Positions 1 through 7,442 of a stretch of 7,818 nucleotides of DNA are shown here, in pieces. The translations under genes were made by a program, and so were the position numbers. This DNA comes from a bacterium (GTDB lineage Bacteria > Margulisbacteria > Marinamargulisbacteria > SXXA01). Position 1 is the stretch's first letter. Every line of letters begins with the position of its first letter. The notes beneath the pieces were generated by a model, which saw only the letters and a list, made by a program, of their open reading frames with translations, did not search any database and had not been told where the DNA came from. Location: positions 1 to 7,818 of the forward strand of contig CANNCG010000044.1 of NCBI GenBank assembly GCA_947502965.1, written 5' to 3'.

Positions 1-2
1 GT

Positions 3-323
3 GGTTACAAAAAAGCACATGCGCTTGCAATGGCCTCAGCACTGGTTTTTTCAGGAATCTTTTTGGTCTCCTATGTGATCTACCATCATTTTCAGGGAGA
101 CACTTTTTTCACAGGACCAGGCCTCATACGCACGATTTATTTCTTCATCTTGATTTCACACATTATCCTCACCGCAGTGGCCTTGCCCATGATTTTTGCG
201 ACCGTCGGACTGGCACTAACCAAGAAATTTGAGGCCCATCGCAAACTGGCGAAGTGGACCTACCCATTGTGGCTCTATGTGTCTGTAACTGGCGTTTTAA
301 TTTACATTTTGTTGAATTTTTGA
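3..323 (+). CDS. DUF420 family membrane protein, 5'-truncated by window edge
   Basis: The frame is open from base 3 with no stop, so the gene begins before the window; 106 residues and a TGA are visible. An internal ATG at 30 is unlikely to be the start, because the residues before it (GYKKAHALA) look like the usual polar turn leading into a helix. Three hydrophobic segments can be seen: the ALVFSGIFLVSYVIYHHF region, the IRTIYFFILISHIILTAVALP region, and the C-terminal PLWLYVSVTGVLIYILL. Family-typical features are YHH followed by GDT, ISHI, a basic FEAHRKLAKWTYP loop, and the WLYVSVTGV ending. DUF420 includes CtaM/YozB, a factor needed for maturation of haem-copper oxidases in Firmicutes; a respiratory-oxidase assembly role here is inference from that family. 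The conserved histidines could bind metal or haem, which is also inference. It converges on the minus-strand operon and ends 18 bp before the palindromic repeat. Family assignment is fairly sure, function is not. Confidence 0.8.
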   Translation, partial: GYKKAHALAMASALVFSGIFLVSYVIYHHFQGDTFFTGPGLIRTIYFFILISHIILTAVALPMIFATVGLALTKKFEAHRKLAKWTYPLWLYVSVTGVLIYILLNF

Positions 324-340
324 GTCCCGCGTTCAAGTTC

Positions 341-416
341 TATACCCGTTCCAAAATAAAATCTGGATTTCAAATCGCGGCGGGAGCCTATTCGGTTTCA
401 TTTTGGGATGGGTATA
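341..416. repeat. Palindromic MITE-like repeat, copy 1 (uninterrupted)
   Basis: The ends are imperfect inverted repeats: TATACCCGTTCCAAAAT at 341-357 pairs with ATTTTGGGATGGGTATA at 400-416, 15 of 17 positions. Inside, 370-393 matches the reverse complement of 7493-7516 at 23 of 24 positions. The left arm, extended to 339-356, matches 7443-7460 exactly over 18 bp. This copy lacks roughly 25 bp of the middle present in copy 2. It lies between two convergent genes, so its stem could act as a bidirectional transcription stop, but there is no convincing U-tract on either strand. The right arm overlaps the 3' end of the hydrolase gene and supplies its stop codon. No transposase is encoded; a non-autonomous element is the likely nature. 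Confidence 0.75.
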
Positions 417-1204
417 TCAAGGACCACCGCCTTCACCGCATCAAAGACCCCATCGGGATCTTGCACTTGCACCCAATGGCCGGTTGCCAACCACAGCACC
501 CGATGGTTTGGAAAGACGCGCTGAAAGGCTGCAACCGACGCCATCGTCATATATTCAGAGTGTTCTCCTGCAAGAAGGGTCGTCGGCACCAGGCTTTCTG
601 ACATCTCTGGGGCCGCAAGTATCTCAGGATACCGGGCATATAACGCCGCAACATCAAAGGCCCAAACGAAGCCCCCTTCCTGTTGTAAAAGCGCCTGTTT
701 GAGAAAAAATCCCCGTTGCATAGGATCCGGGATATAGGGTTTCAGATGGGTGTCCAGCAGGATCCGTGTGGCCAACGTCATATCCGCTGTTTGCAATCCC
801 TCAAACACACGCAAATGCGATGGGGCATAGCGCACAGGGCAGATGTCGAGCACCATCAGATGGGCAATCATCTCTGGAAAGCGTGCGGATAGTTGCATCC
901 CCACTTTGCCACCCATCGAATGTCCCAGCAAAAAAACACGTGATATCCCATGTTCTTGTAACCAGGCGTGCACGGTCTCTGCCATGCCCTGATAAAAAGG
1001 GGTTACATCTGAAATAACACATCCTTTTGAGCGGCCATGAAACGGAAGATTTAGGACATAGACCGTTGTAAAGGCTGAAAAACGTAGCGCCAAGCGTTGC
1101 CAATTTTCAGAAACGCCAAAGAGGCCAGGCAGGATTACAAGCGGTGGCCGTTTTGCCTCACTTGGTAGGCAAAGCAAAGAGGGATACTCCTCATAAGACA
1201 ACAT
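398..1204 (-). CDS. Alpha/beta hydrolase, YbfF-like esterase
   Basis: A 268-residue protein of the alpha/beta-hydrolase fold, probably a cytoplasmic carboxylesterase or thioesterase; the substrate cannot be read from the sequence. The oxyanion-hole strand LPGLFGVSENW lies near residues 25-35. The nucleophile elbow GHSMGG puts the catalytic Ser at 96. LDICPVRY has an Asp at 120, the position of the acid in the E. coli YbfF group, and TGHWVQVQDP supplies the His at 243. No signal peptide is seen. I chose the ATG at 1204 because it overlaps the histidine kinase stop by only 14 bp and the protein then begins just before the first core strand. An in-frame ATG at 1252 would add 16 polar residues encoded antiparallel to nothing and wholly within kinase codons, so it is less likely. 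The site before 1204 is a weak purine-rich GAAGAAA. It is the last gene of the operon. The final residues IPIPK and the TGA come from the palindromic repeat at 341-416, so the native C-terminus may have been replaced. Confidence 0.88.
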   Translation of the reverse strand: MLSYEEYPSLLCLPSEAKRPPLVILPGLFGVSENWQRLALRFSAFTTVYVLNLPFHGRSKGCVISDVTPFYQGMAETVHAWLQEHGISRVFLLGHSMGGKVGMQLSARFPEMIAHLMVLDICPVRYAPSHLRVFEGLQTADMTLATRILLDTHLKPYIPDPMQRGFFLKQALLQQEGGFVWAFDVAALYARYPEILAAPEMSESLVPTTLLAGEHSEYMTMASVAAFQRVFPNHRVLWLATGHWVQVQDPDGVFDAVKAVVLDIPIPK

Positions 1205-2636
1205 CTGGTTTTTTCTTCGGAAGCGCGATGACGAAGCATGCCCCTTTGCCATATTCGCTTTCTACCCGTACCGTGCCATGGTGCAAGGAGACCAACTCTT
1301 TGACGATAGACAGGCCCAGGCCGACCCCCTCAAAACGACGGGTGGTTGTAAAATCAACTTGTCTAAATTTATCAAAAACAATCTCTTTGTCCTCATCACA
1401 AAGACCAATACCCGTATCTTGAACCCCAATTTCAACCGAATCCCCCAAGTCTTGGAGATACAAGGTCACAAACCCTGCGTGGGTAAATTTAATGGCATTG
1501 GAGACCAAATTTACCATAATCTGCCGCAAACGGGCTGTGTCCGCATCCACCACGAGTTCGCCTGTGACAGGCGGCGTAATCCCCAGTGAAAGGGCCTTTC
1601 CGGTAGCCAATGGGTGGAAAGCCGCAACAATACTTTTGAGCAATTCATACAAGGGAGTGGGAGAATAAATCAGAGTGGTTCTGCCCGCACTAATCCGTGA
1701 AAGTTCCAATAAATCATCGATGAGGTTTTTGAGCCTATTTGATTCTTGGTACACGATATCCAAAGCAACGCGTTGGTCTTTGGAAATAGCGCCTATTTGA
1801 GACTTTAATAACAATTCTACAAACCCCATCACCGAAGTAAGTGGTGTACGTAATTCATGGGTCACTGTCCGTAGAAAAGCATCTCGCAGCGACTCCAACT
1901 CGCGCTCATGACTCACATCTCTCAGGATGACCACCCACCCCTGGGGATGCTGTTGCGACGACCGTAAACCACTGCCAATAATATGAAAGGTACGAGTTTT
2001 TCCATCAAAACGGGCCATGACCGCTTGCGTCGTAATGTGACTTTGGGTGTTAAATACACGCATAAACGCATCGCGTAAGGAGTCTGGCATTTTTTGGTCT
2101 AAAATATGACTGTGAATATAGGGCTTGAAAGAGACGTTGAGTAAATGTTCTGCAGTGGGGTTCATCATCACCAAACGAACGTCTGAATCAACGACCATCA
2201 CACCCTCTGGTAAGCTGACAATAATGGATTCCAGATAGTTACGTTCTTTCATAATCATGGTCGACGCCTCTTTGAGTCGTAATGTCATCGCATGAATACA
2301 GGCCGCCAAATCCCCCAGCTCATCATCTCGGTCCAACAAAAACATGGCAACATCATCCCCCAGATGTACCAATCGGGCCGTTCTCGCCAAAATCTCCACA
2401 TCGTCTGTAATCCGTCGAATCACAAAGGTATACCCCCAGACAACCCCCGCATTCACCAAAATCAAGAGCAGCAAGACACCCAAGATGACCTGCCATAAAG
2501 CATTGGAGTTTGGGACCCGCCCGGCCATCAGCATATAGAGCACAGCCCCTAAAAAGGCCCCAAGCCCCATGAGACAGACAATCCAAATAAAGGGCTTAAG
2601 AAGTTGGGCCCGAATACTGTTTTTTTTTAGTGACAT
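1191..2636 (-). CDS. Membrane sensor histidine kinase (HAMP-PAS-HisKA-HATPase)
   Basis: A 481-residue two-component sensor kinase that should autophosphorylate and pass phosphate to a response regulator; no regulator is encoded in the window. Domains in order: TM1 about 16-38; an outside loop of only some eight residues (GRVPNSNA); TM2 about 47-72; a HAMP-like linker about 73-125 with the typical DDELGDLAACIHAMTLRL; a PAS domain about 130-240 starting ERNYLESIIVSLPEGVMVVD; HisKA with the phosphoacceptor His260 in VTHELRTPLTSVMGF; and HATPase_c with N-box RQIMVNLVSNAIKF (Asn380), G1 DTGIG (407-411), F-box FDKFRQVDF and G2 GVGLGLSIVKEL (437 on). All key residues are present, so it should be active. 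The tiny external loop argues against a periplasmic ligand domain; sensing through the membrane or the PAS pocket is inferred. The layout resembles PhoR/VicK-type kinases, but the ligand is unknown. Its ATG overlaps the end of the upstream methyltransferase gene by 10 bp, and its codons 3-6 contain nine consecutive A residues. Confidence 0.95.
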   Translation of the reverse strand: MSLKKNSIRAQLLKPFIWIVCLMGLGAFLGAVLYMLMAGRVPNSNALWQVILGVLLLLILVNAGVVWGYTFVIRRITDDVEILARTARLVHLGDDVAMFLLDRDDELGDLAACIHAMTLRLKEASTMIMKERNYLESIIVSLPEGVMVVDSDVRLVMMNPTAEHLLNVSFKPYIHSHILDQKMPDSLRDAFMRVFNTQSHITTQAVMARFDGKTRTFHIIGSGLRSSQQHPQGWVVILRDVSHERELESLRDAFLRTVTHELRTPLTSVMGFVELLLKSQIGAISKDQRVALDIVYQESNRLKNLIDDLLELSRISAGRTTLIYSPTPLYELLKSIVAAFHPLATGKALSLGITPPVTGELVVDADTARLRQIMVNLVSNAIKFTHAGFVTLYLQDLGDSVEIGVQDTGIGLCDEDKEIVFDKFRQVDFTTTRRFEGVGLGLSIVKELVSLHHGTVRVESEYGKGACFVIALPKKKPDVVL

Positions 2637-3352
2637 TGCCTAGAGAGTGTATACAGGGCAATTCCAGCCGCCACAGAGACATTCAAAGAGTCCACATGGC
2701 CCACCATCGGAATGTAATAGGCGCCATCCAAAAGTTTGCCTATGCGGTCAGAGAGTCCACGCTCTTCATTGCCCACCACGATGACCAAGGGGAAATGCGG
2801 AGTCGCTTTTCCCAAATCTTCCCCATTGTTCATGGAGGTACCATAGACCCAGTACCCACTGTCTTTTAAGGTTGTCATGGCATTCCCCAGATTCGTCACC
2901 CGACACAAATTGAGGTGATGATAAGCACCCGAAGAGGCTTTTATGACCCCTGGCGTCACCGGGGCACTTCTGTCTTTGGGAAACACCACCCAGGTCACCC
3001 CAAAGGCATCACATGTCCGTAAAATAGCCCCGAAATTATAAGGATCTTGCAAATGATCTGTGGCCAAAACAATCTTTGGCGCAGCGACCTTCAGTTCTGC
3101 CAAGGTCTTGAAGGAGACAGGATCCAAAACAGCACAAATACCCTGAGTATTTTCTTCTCCCGCCAAAGATTCGAGGTGCTCTGGGGTTACCACTTGCACA
3201 GGTATCTCAGCTTCTTTGGCCATTTTTAGGAGTTGCTGAATATCCCCTTGGCGTTGCTGAACCTGGCCAACATAAATAATTTTAATAGAGGTTTCGGCCT
3301 TTAAAGCCTCCATGATAGAACGTTTACCTTTGATTACATTACGGGTCTTCAT
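2627..3352 (-). CDS. rlmB: TrmH/SpoU-family 23S rRNA 2'-O-methyltransferase (RlmB type)
   Basis: A 241-residue SPOUT-class RNA methyltransferase. An N-terminal substrate-binding domain of about 75 residues (KGKRSIMEALK) precedes the knotted catalytic domain. SPOUT motif 1 is LATDHLQDPYNFGAILRTCDAFG (near 95-117), with the Asn and Arg characteristic of the family. Motif 2 is LVIVVGNEERGLS, with the catalytic Glu-Arg region. Motif 3 is YIPMVGHVDSLNVSVAAGIALY. Proteins with this layout and length are usually RlmB, which methylates the ribose of G2251 in the 23S rRNA peptidyl-transferase region using S-adenosylmethionine. A tRNA methyltransferase of the TrmH group is the main alternative. The ATG at 3352 has a good Shine-Dalgarno, AAAGGA, 5 nt upstream, which overlaps the thyA stop codon and ties the two genes together. 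The 3' end overlaps the kinase start by 10 bp. Confidence 0.9.
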   Translation of the reverse strand: MKTRNVIKGKRSIMEALKAETSIKIIYVGQVQQRQGDIQQLLKMAKEAEIPVQVVTPEHLESLAGEENTQGICAVLDPVSFKTLAELKVAAPKIVLATDHLQDPYNFGAILRTCDAFGVTWVVFPKDRSAPVTPGVIKASSGAYHHLNLCRVTNLGNAMTTLKDSGYWVYGTSMNNGEDLGKATPHFPLVIVVGNEERGLSDRIGKLLDGAYYIPMVGHVDSLNVSVAAGIALYTLSRQCH

Positions 3353-3357
3353 ACGTG

Positions 3358-3363
3358 TCCTTT
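3358..3363 (-). promoter_or_regulatory. Shine-Dalgarno of rlmB overlapping the thyA stop codon
   Basis: On the minus strand AAAGGA lies 5 nt before the rlmB ATG, and its first A is the last base of the thyA TGA. Ribosomes ending thyA would therefore sit on the rlmB initiation site. This fits translational coupling and supports the ATG at 3352 as the true start. Confidence 0.6.
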
Positions 3364-4181
3364 CAGACTGCTACAGGAAAAGAAATAAAAGGGTGTGGGT
3401 GATAATGATCCAAAACAATATCTCCGAAAGTCAAATCAAAAAAAGGTTTATTTGCAATCGTCACCTGTGGCAATGCGCATGGCATGCGTACTAATTGTTT
3501 TTCCAAACCCGTCAAATGGTCCAAATAAATATGCGCATCGCCAAAAGTATGTACATAATAACGGGGCTGCAACCTACATTCCTGGGCCACCATCATGAGG
3601 AGCAAGGCATAGCTCGCAATATTAAAGGGAACGCCCACCGCAATATCCGCAGACCGCTGATACAACTGACAATCCAGATACCCGTTGACCACATAAAACT
3701 GAAAAAAAGCATGACATGGCGGCAGTGCCATTTCGTCCATGTTCCCAGGATTCCACGCGCTTACGATATGCCGACGACTGTCAGGGTTTTTTTGAATCCC
3801 TTCGATCAACGACGCAAGCTGGTCAATATGGGCCAAGCAGTAGGTCCCTGCAGCCTCCGGTAAGGGCACTGCTTTTTCCCAATACCGCCACTGATAGCCA
3901 TAGATTTTACCGACATGCCCCGTTTCATCTGACCACGCATCCCAGATTTTGCATTCTGGCTTGAGTCCGTCATAGGTATTTTGTGCCCCTTTGATAAACC
4001 AGAGAAGTTCCCTGACTACATTGTCAAACACCACTTTTTTCGTCGTCAATAAGGGAAATCCGTCTCTCAAATCCAGACGGTACTGATAGCCAAACACGGA
4101 CAGCGTTCCCGTACCTGTCCGATCAGACTTTTTTTCGCCATTTGCGAGAACATGACGAACCAAATCAAGATAGGCCTTCAT
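3363..4181 (-). CDS. thyA: Thymidylate synthase ThyA
   Basis: A 272-residue thymidylate synthase that makes dTMP from dUMP using methylene-tetrahydrofolate as carbon donor and reductant, in the cytosol as a homodimer. The sequence follows E. coli ThyA closely: [12 protein letters not shown] with the phosphate-binding Arg21, [33 protein letters not shown], the [13 protein letters not shown] arginine pair (136-137) contributed across the dimer, the catalytic Cys156 in [32 protein letters not shown] with Asn187, and a [12 protein letters not shown]-terminus. It is slightly longer than the 264-residue E. coli enzyme because of a short insertion around residues 104-116. Its ATG overlaps the gatB TGA by 4 bp (ATGA) and no strong ribosome site precedes it, so coupling to gatB translation is likely. 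No folA neighbour, the common partner, is present here. Confidence 0.98.
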   Translation of the reverse strand: MKAYLDLVRHVLANGEKKSDRTGTGTLSVFGYQYRLDLRDGFPLLTTKKVVFDNVVRELLWFIKGAQNTYDGLKPECKIWDAWSDETGHVGKIYGYQWRYWEKAVPLPEAAGTYCLAHIDQLASLIEGIQKNPDSRRHIVSAWNPGNMDEMALPPCHAFFQFYVVNGYLDCQLYQRSADIAVGVPFNIASYALLLMMVAQECRLQPRYYVHTFGDAHIYLDHLTGLEKQLVRMPCALPQVTIANKPFFDLTFGDIVLDHYHPHPFISFPVAV

Positions 4182-5626
4182 CGGTTTTGAATATCTTCTA
4201 AAATTAAGGTCCGCACCAAATCTGGTTTCGCTCGCCCTTTGGTTTCTTTCATTACCTGACCGATAAGAAAGTCTGCCGCATTGCGCTTGCCTGATTTTAC
4301 TTTTTCAATCACATCGGGGTGTTGGTCAATGATCGCGGCAATGAGTGGACGTAAAGCATCCCCATCTGAAATCTGAGTTGCCCCACTTTCTTTCACAATG
4401 GATTCGGGATCTTTTCCTGTCATCATTGCTGGCAACATTTCTTTGGCCATTTTCCCAGACAATGTGCCTTTTTCTATCATCTGCACCAGACTGGTTAATG
4501 CCGCTGGCGCAACCGGCGAATCTGAAAAAGAAATTTTCTTGTCTCTCAAAATCGCCTGAAAATCCCCCACTACCCATTTGGCCACAGCGGTTGGAGAGAC
4601 TCCATCGACACAGCAAGCGTCAAAAAAACAAGCCATCTCTGGATCATCTAACAAGACCTGAATCTCAAATTCAGACAATCCTTCGGTTTTATACTTCAGT
4701 AACACAGCGTCTGGGTGAAGCTTCATTGAGGCTTTGATCTCTGCAATCCAGGCAGACGATACGTGAAGTGGAAATAAATCTGGCTCCGGAAAGTACCGAT
4801 AATCATGTGCATCCGCTTTGCTGCGAAGACTCTTGGTTGTCTGCGTGAAATCGTCATAGTGGCGGGTTTCTTGGATTACCGTACTACCAGAGAGAATCAG
4901 GGCAGTCTGCCTGGCCACTTCGCTCTCAATGGCCCGTTCCAAACTGCGAAAAGAGTTCACATTTTTGATTTCTGTACGTGTCCCAAATTTTTCGGTACCC
5001 ACAGGGCGAATGGAGACATTGGCATCCGCACGCAAACTCCCCTCTTCCATATTGCCATCACAAACACCCAAAAACATCAAAATACGTCGCAAGTTTTCCA
5101 CGTAAACACGGGCCTCTTGGGCACTGCGAATATCGGGTTCTGAAACAATTTCAATTAAGGGCGTGCATGCCCGGTTCAAATCCACCAAAGAACCTGTAGA
5201 CCCAGAAATGGCCTCCGCACCTTGGTGCACCAATTTCCCCGCGTCTTCTTCCATATGAATGCGGGTGATACCAATGCGTTTGGACACACCCTCTACGGTA
5301 ATATCCAAATGCCCATGCTCGCAAATCGGCAAATCATACTGGCTTATCTGATAGCCTTTGGGAAGGTCAGGATAAAAATAATTTTTACGTGAAAACACGG
5401 AAGTTTCCCGAATTTGGCAATGCAACCCCAAACCTGCTGTGACCGCAAAAATTACGGCTTGTTTGTTCAACACAGGCAAGGCCCCTGGCAATCCCAAACA
5501 TACCGGACAGACGTTGCTATTGGGGCCTGTTCCAAATTGGTTTGGACACCCACAAAACAACTTGGTGTTGGTGCGCAATTGCGCATGGACTTCGATACCA
5601 ATCACGGTCTCAAATACAGTATTCAT
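4178..5626 (-). CDS. gatB: Asp/Glu-tRNA amidotransferase subunit B
   Basis: A 482-residue GatB, the kinase and tRNA-binding subunit of the GatCAB amidotransferase. It activates Glu (or Asp) misacylated on tRNA(Gln) or tRNA(Asn) by phosphorylation with ATP, then accepts ammonia from GatA. Family signatures are [14 protein letters not shown] at the N-terminus, [69 protein letters not shown] and [16 protein letters not shown]. The C-terminal YqeY-like tail domain ends with [24 protein letters not shown]. Cysteines 25, 27, 40 and 43 (CGCP, then CPVC) form the zinc site found in many but not all GatB proteins. Length is normal for the family. Its ATG overlaps the gatA stop by 4 bp, and AGGGAG lies 6 nt upstream (5633-5638). 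The complex needs GatA and GatC, both encoded just upstream. Confidence 0.98.
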   Translation of the reverse strand: MNTVFETVIGIEVHAQLRTNTKLFCGCPNQFGTGPNSNVCPVCLGLPGALPVLNKQAVIFAVTAGLGLHCQIRETSVFSRKNYFYPDLPKGYQISQYDLPICEHGHLDITVEGVSKRIGITRIHMEEDAGKLVHQGAEAISGSTGSLVDLNRACTPLIEIVSEPDIRSAQEARVYVENLRRILMFLGVCDGNMEEGSLRADANVSIRPVGTEKFGTRTEIKNVNSFRSLERAIESEVARQTALILSGSTVIQETRHYDDFTQTTKSLRSKADAHDYRYFPEPDLFPLHVSSAWIAEIKASMKLHPDAVLLKYKTEGLSEFEIQVLLDDPEMACFFDACCVDGVSPTAVAKWVVGDFQAILRDKKISFSDSPVAPAALTSLVQMIEKGTLSGKMAKEMLPAMMTGKDPESIVKESGATQISDGDALRPLIAAIIDQHPDVIEKVKSGKRNAADFLIGQVMKETKGRAKPDLVRTLILEDIQNR

Positions 5627-7077
5627 GCCACACTCCCTATTGCGGGAACACGGGTATGATAATCGGTCCCCAATTGAAACTGATGCCCCAGACCCATGAC
5701 CGTATTCTCATCCCAGGCGCGCCCAATAATCTGCATCCCCACCGGCAATCCATCTGAAAAACCACAGGGCAAAGAAAGCGCAGGCAATCCCGCCATATTC
5801 ACGGGAATGGTCGCAATATCCGCCAAATACATGGCCAGAGGATCCTGGGCATGCGCCCCAAAGGCAAAAGCCGTCGTCGGTGCTGTCGGTGTCAACAACA
5901 CATCGACATTTTGAAAGGCTTGTTGAAATTCGTAGGTAATCAAAGAACGCACCTGCTGCGCTTTGGCATAAAACGCATCGTAATAGCCTGAGCTCAACAC
6001 GTAGGTTCCCAAAATAATACGCCGTTTGACTTCCGCACCAAATCCATGACCACGGGTATTCGCTATCATGGTTTTGAGGGTATCCGCCTTTTTGTCGCGC
6101 AATCCATAACGCACCCCATCATAACGGGACAAATTGGCCGACGCTTCGGCTGGCGCGATAATATAATAGGTGGCAACGGCCGCCGAAAAAGAGGCCATGT
6201 CGCACCAGATAATCTGATGGCCCTGCTGTTCATACCAGCGAATGGCCGATTCAACACAGGCTTTTACAGCATCATCTATTTCAGGGCCTATCAGTTCACG
6301 TGGAATACCAATTTTCAGGAATTTCTGAGACATCGCAAGATGGGCTACCACCTGTGTTGCAGGCAGATTGGCCGATGTCGCATCCCGAGCATCATGCCCT
6401 GAAATCGCGTCTAGGAGATAGGCACAGTCATGAACACTGCGCCCAAGCGGGCCAATTTGGTCCAACGATGACGCAAAGGCCACCAAGCCATAACGAGACA
6501 CACGTCCATAAGTAGGCTTCAACCCCGTTACCCCACAAAAAGCAGCGGGTTGGCGAATAGAGCCCCCTGTGTCAGACCCCAAGGACAAGGGGACAAACCC
6601 TGCCGCCACAGACGCCGCAGATCCCCCCGAAGATCCCCCGGGAACACGGGAAAAATCCCAAGGATTCCGTGTTGGAAAAAAAGCAGAATTCTCGGTAGAC
6701 GATCCCATGGCAAATTCATCCATGTTGAGCTTTCCGATGGGCAGCATGAGGGCTTCCTTGCAACGCGCAATCACAGTGGCATCGTAGGGTGCCTGGAAGT
6801 TTTCCAAAATCTTTGACGCACATGTCGTTTTTTCCCCGGACATATGCATATTGTCTTTGACTCCCAATGGAATACCTGCTAAGGGTGGCAGCGTCTTCCC
6901 TTTGGCCAAACGGGCATCTACCTCACCCGCAATCTCATAGGCCAGGGCACGGGTATGAAACAAAAAACTTTTGACCTCGCCATCGTGGCTATCGATACGC
7001 GCATACGTTTGGTCTAAGACTGCGCTTGCCGTTATCTCCCCACGACGATATTGGTCTTGCAACTGGCTGATGGACAT
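5623..7077 (-). CDS. gatA: Asp/Glu-tRNA amidotransferase subunit A
   Basis: A 484-residue GatA, an amidase-signature glutaminase that releases ammonia from glutamine (or asparagine) and channels it to GatB for conversion of Glu-tRNA(Gln) or Asp-tRNA(Asn). The Ser-cisSer-Lys triad is complete: Lys74 in LAGIPLGVKDN, cis-Ser149 in RVPGGSSGGSAA, and nucleophile Ser173 in GSDTGGSIRQPAAFCG. Other family landmarks are GLKPTYGRVSRYGLVAFASSLDQIGP and, near the end, the PVGMQIIGR region. Length matches the family norm of about 485. The ATG at 7077 is preceded by a strong AGGAG (7084-7088) with 6 nt spacing, the best ribosome site in the operon. The gene follows gatC by 32 bp and overlaps gatB by 4 bp. 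Confidence 0.98.
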   Translation of the reverse strand: MSISQLQDQYRRGEITASAVLDQTYARIDSHDGEVKSFLFHTRALAYEIAGEVDARLAKGKTLPPLAGIPLGVKDNMHMSGEKTTCASKILENFQAPYDATVIARCKEALMLPIGKLNMDEFAMGSSTENSAFFPTRNPWDFSRVPGGSSGGSAASVAAGFVPLSLGSDTGGSIRQPAAFCGVTGLKPTYGRVSRYGLVAFASSLDQIGPLGRSVHDCAYLLDAISGHDARDATSANLPATQVVAHLAMSQKFLKIGIPRELIGPEIDDAVKACVESAIRWYEQQGHQIIWCDMASFSAAVATYYIIAPAEASANLSRYDGVRYGLRDKKADTLKTMIANTRGHGFGAEVKRRIILGTYVLSSGYYDAFYAKAQQVRSLITYEFQQAFQNVDVLLTPTAPTTAFAFGAHAQDPLAMYLADIATIPVNMAGLPALSLPCGFSDGLPVGMQIIGRAWDENTVMGLGHQFQLGTDYHTRVPAIGSVA

Positions 7078-7109
7078 GATGGACTCCTCTGGGCCGTATA
7101 GTGGGTTAG

Positions 7110-7394
7110 TTAGGAAATTTTAGGCACAAAAAAAGCGTTGGATGCGGCATCCCAATCGGGGGCATTTTCCGCCAAAAAAGGAATCGCCGATGGGGTCACC
7201 ACATCTTCGCGCAACTGCATCTGCGGAACTGGCATCGCAGCCAAAACAGAGGGGGCAATCACCACTTCGGACAGTTTTCCCATATAGCCCAAGACATGGT
7301 CTATTTGAGATGCAAAGGCCACTTTTTCGGAATCCGAGAAGGTGAGATGTGCCAAATTAGCCAAATGATCAAGGTCTTGTGTGGAAAAATTCAT
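7110..7394 (-). CDS. gatC: Asp/Glu-tRNA amidotransferase subunit C
   Basis: A 94-residue GatC, the small subunit that wraps around GatA and GatB and stabilises the complex. Typical features are the opening DLDHLANLAHLTFSDSEKVAFASQIDHVLGYMGKL helices, the central PVPQMQLREDVV segment (family: the LRxD motif), and the late AP-x-x-D-A-x-x-N-x-FFVPKI region. I place the start at the ATG 7394, giving a length typical of the family. An in-frame TTG at 7403 would add three residues, but its first base is also the last base of the predicted -10 box, so it could not be in the transcript. There is no Shine-Dalgarno before the ATG, consistent with the near-leaderless promoter described separately. It is the first gene of the operon. 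Confidence 0.93.
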   Translation of the reverse strand: MNFSTQDLDHLANLAHLTFSDSEKVAFASQIDHVLGYMGKLSEVVIAPSVLAAMPVPQMQLREDVVTPSAIPFLAENAPDWDAASNAFFVPKIS

Positions 7395-7402
7395 AATACC
7401 CA

Positions 7403-7431
7403 AGTATAGAGGGGGGCTGTAGATGAGACAA
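7403..7431 (-). promoter_or_regulatory. Sigma70-like promoter of the gatCAB operon, near-leaderless
   Basis: On the minus strand a -35 box TTGTCT (7426-7431, 4 of 6 to TTGACA) and a -10 box TATACT (7403-7408, 5 of 6 to TATAAT) are separated by exactly 17 bp. Only 8 nt lie between the -10 box and the gatC ATG, so transcription starting about 7 nt downstream would leave a leader of roughly 1-4 nt. The stretch between the gene and the repeat at 7443 holds nothing else I can recognise. The call rests on box match and spacing. Confidence 0.65.
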
Positions 7432-7442
7432 GCTTTCTAGCC

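Noticed and set aside
341..416. Rho-independent terminator for the convergent genes
   Set aside because: The arms could form a stem, but the loop is long (42 nt) and no clear U-tract follows on either strand. Recorded as a repeat instead.
333..421. TCAAG at 333-337 and 417-421 as a target-site duplication of repeat copy 1
   Set aside because: The two are not placed symmetrically: three extra bases lie on the left only. A 5-bp match this close is easily chance.
1205..1252. Longer hydrolase start at the ATG 1252 (284 residues)
   Set aside because: The extra 16 residues lie wholly over kinase codons, resemble no family N-terminus, and would make the overlap 62 bp. The ATG at 1204 fits better.
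2425..2445. TATACCCCC inside the kinase gene as a third repeat copy
   Set aside because: Only the first few bases match; no inner block or opposite arm is present.
3495..3863. 122-residue plus-strand reading frame
   Set aside because: It lies antisense to thyA, matches no family I know, and the minus-strand protein is unmistakable. The other opposite-strand frames (254-601, 4345-4737, 4805-5143, 6046-6402) are the same kind of shadow.
7395..7403. TTG start for gatC giving 97 residues
   Set aside because: Its first base is also the last base of the predicted -10 box, and the ATG three codons later gives a length typical of the family.
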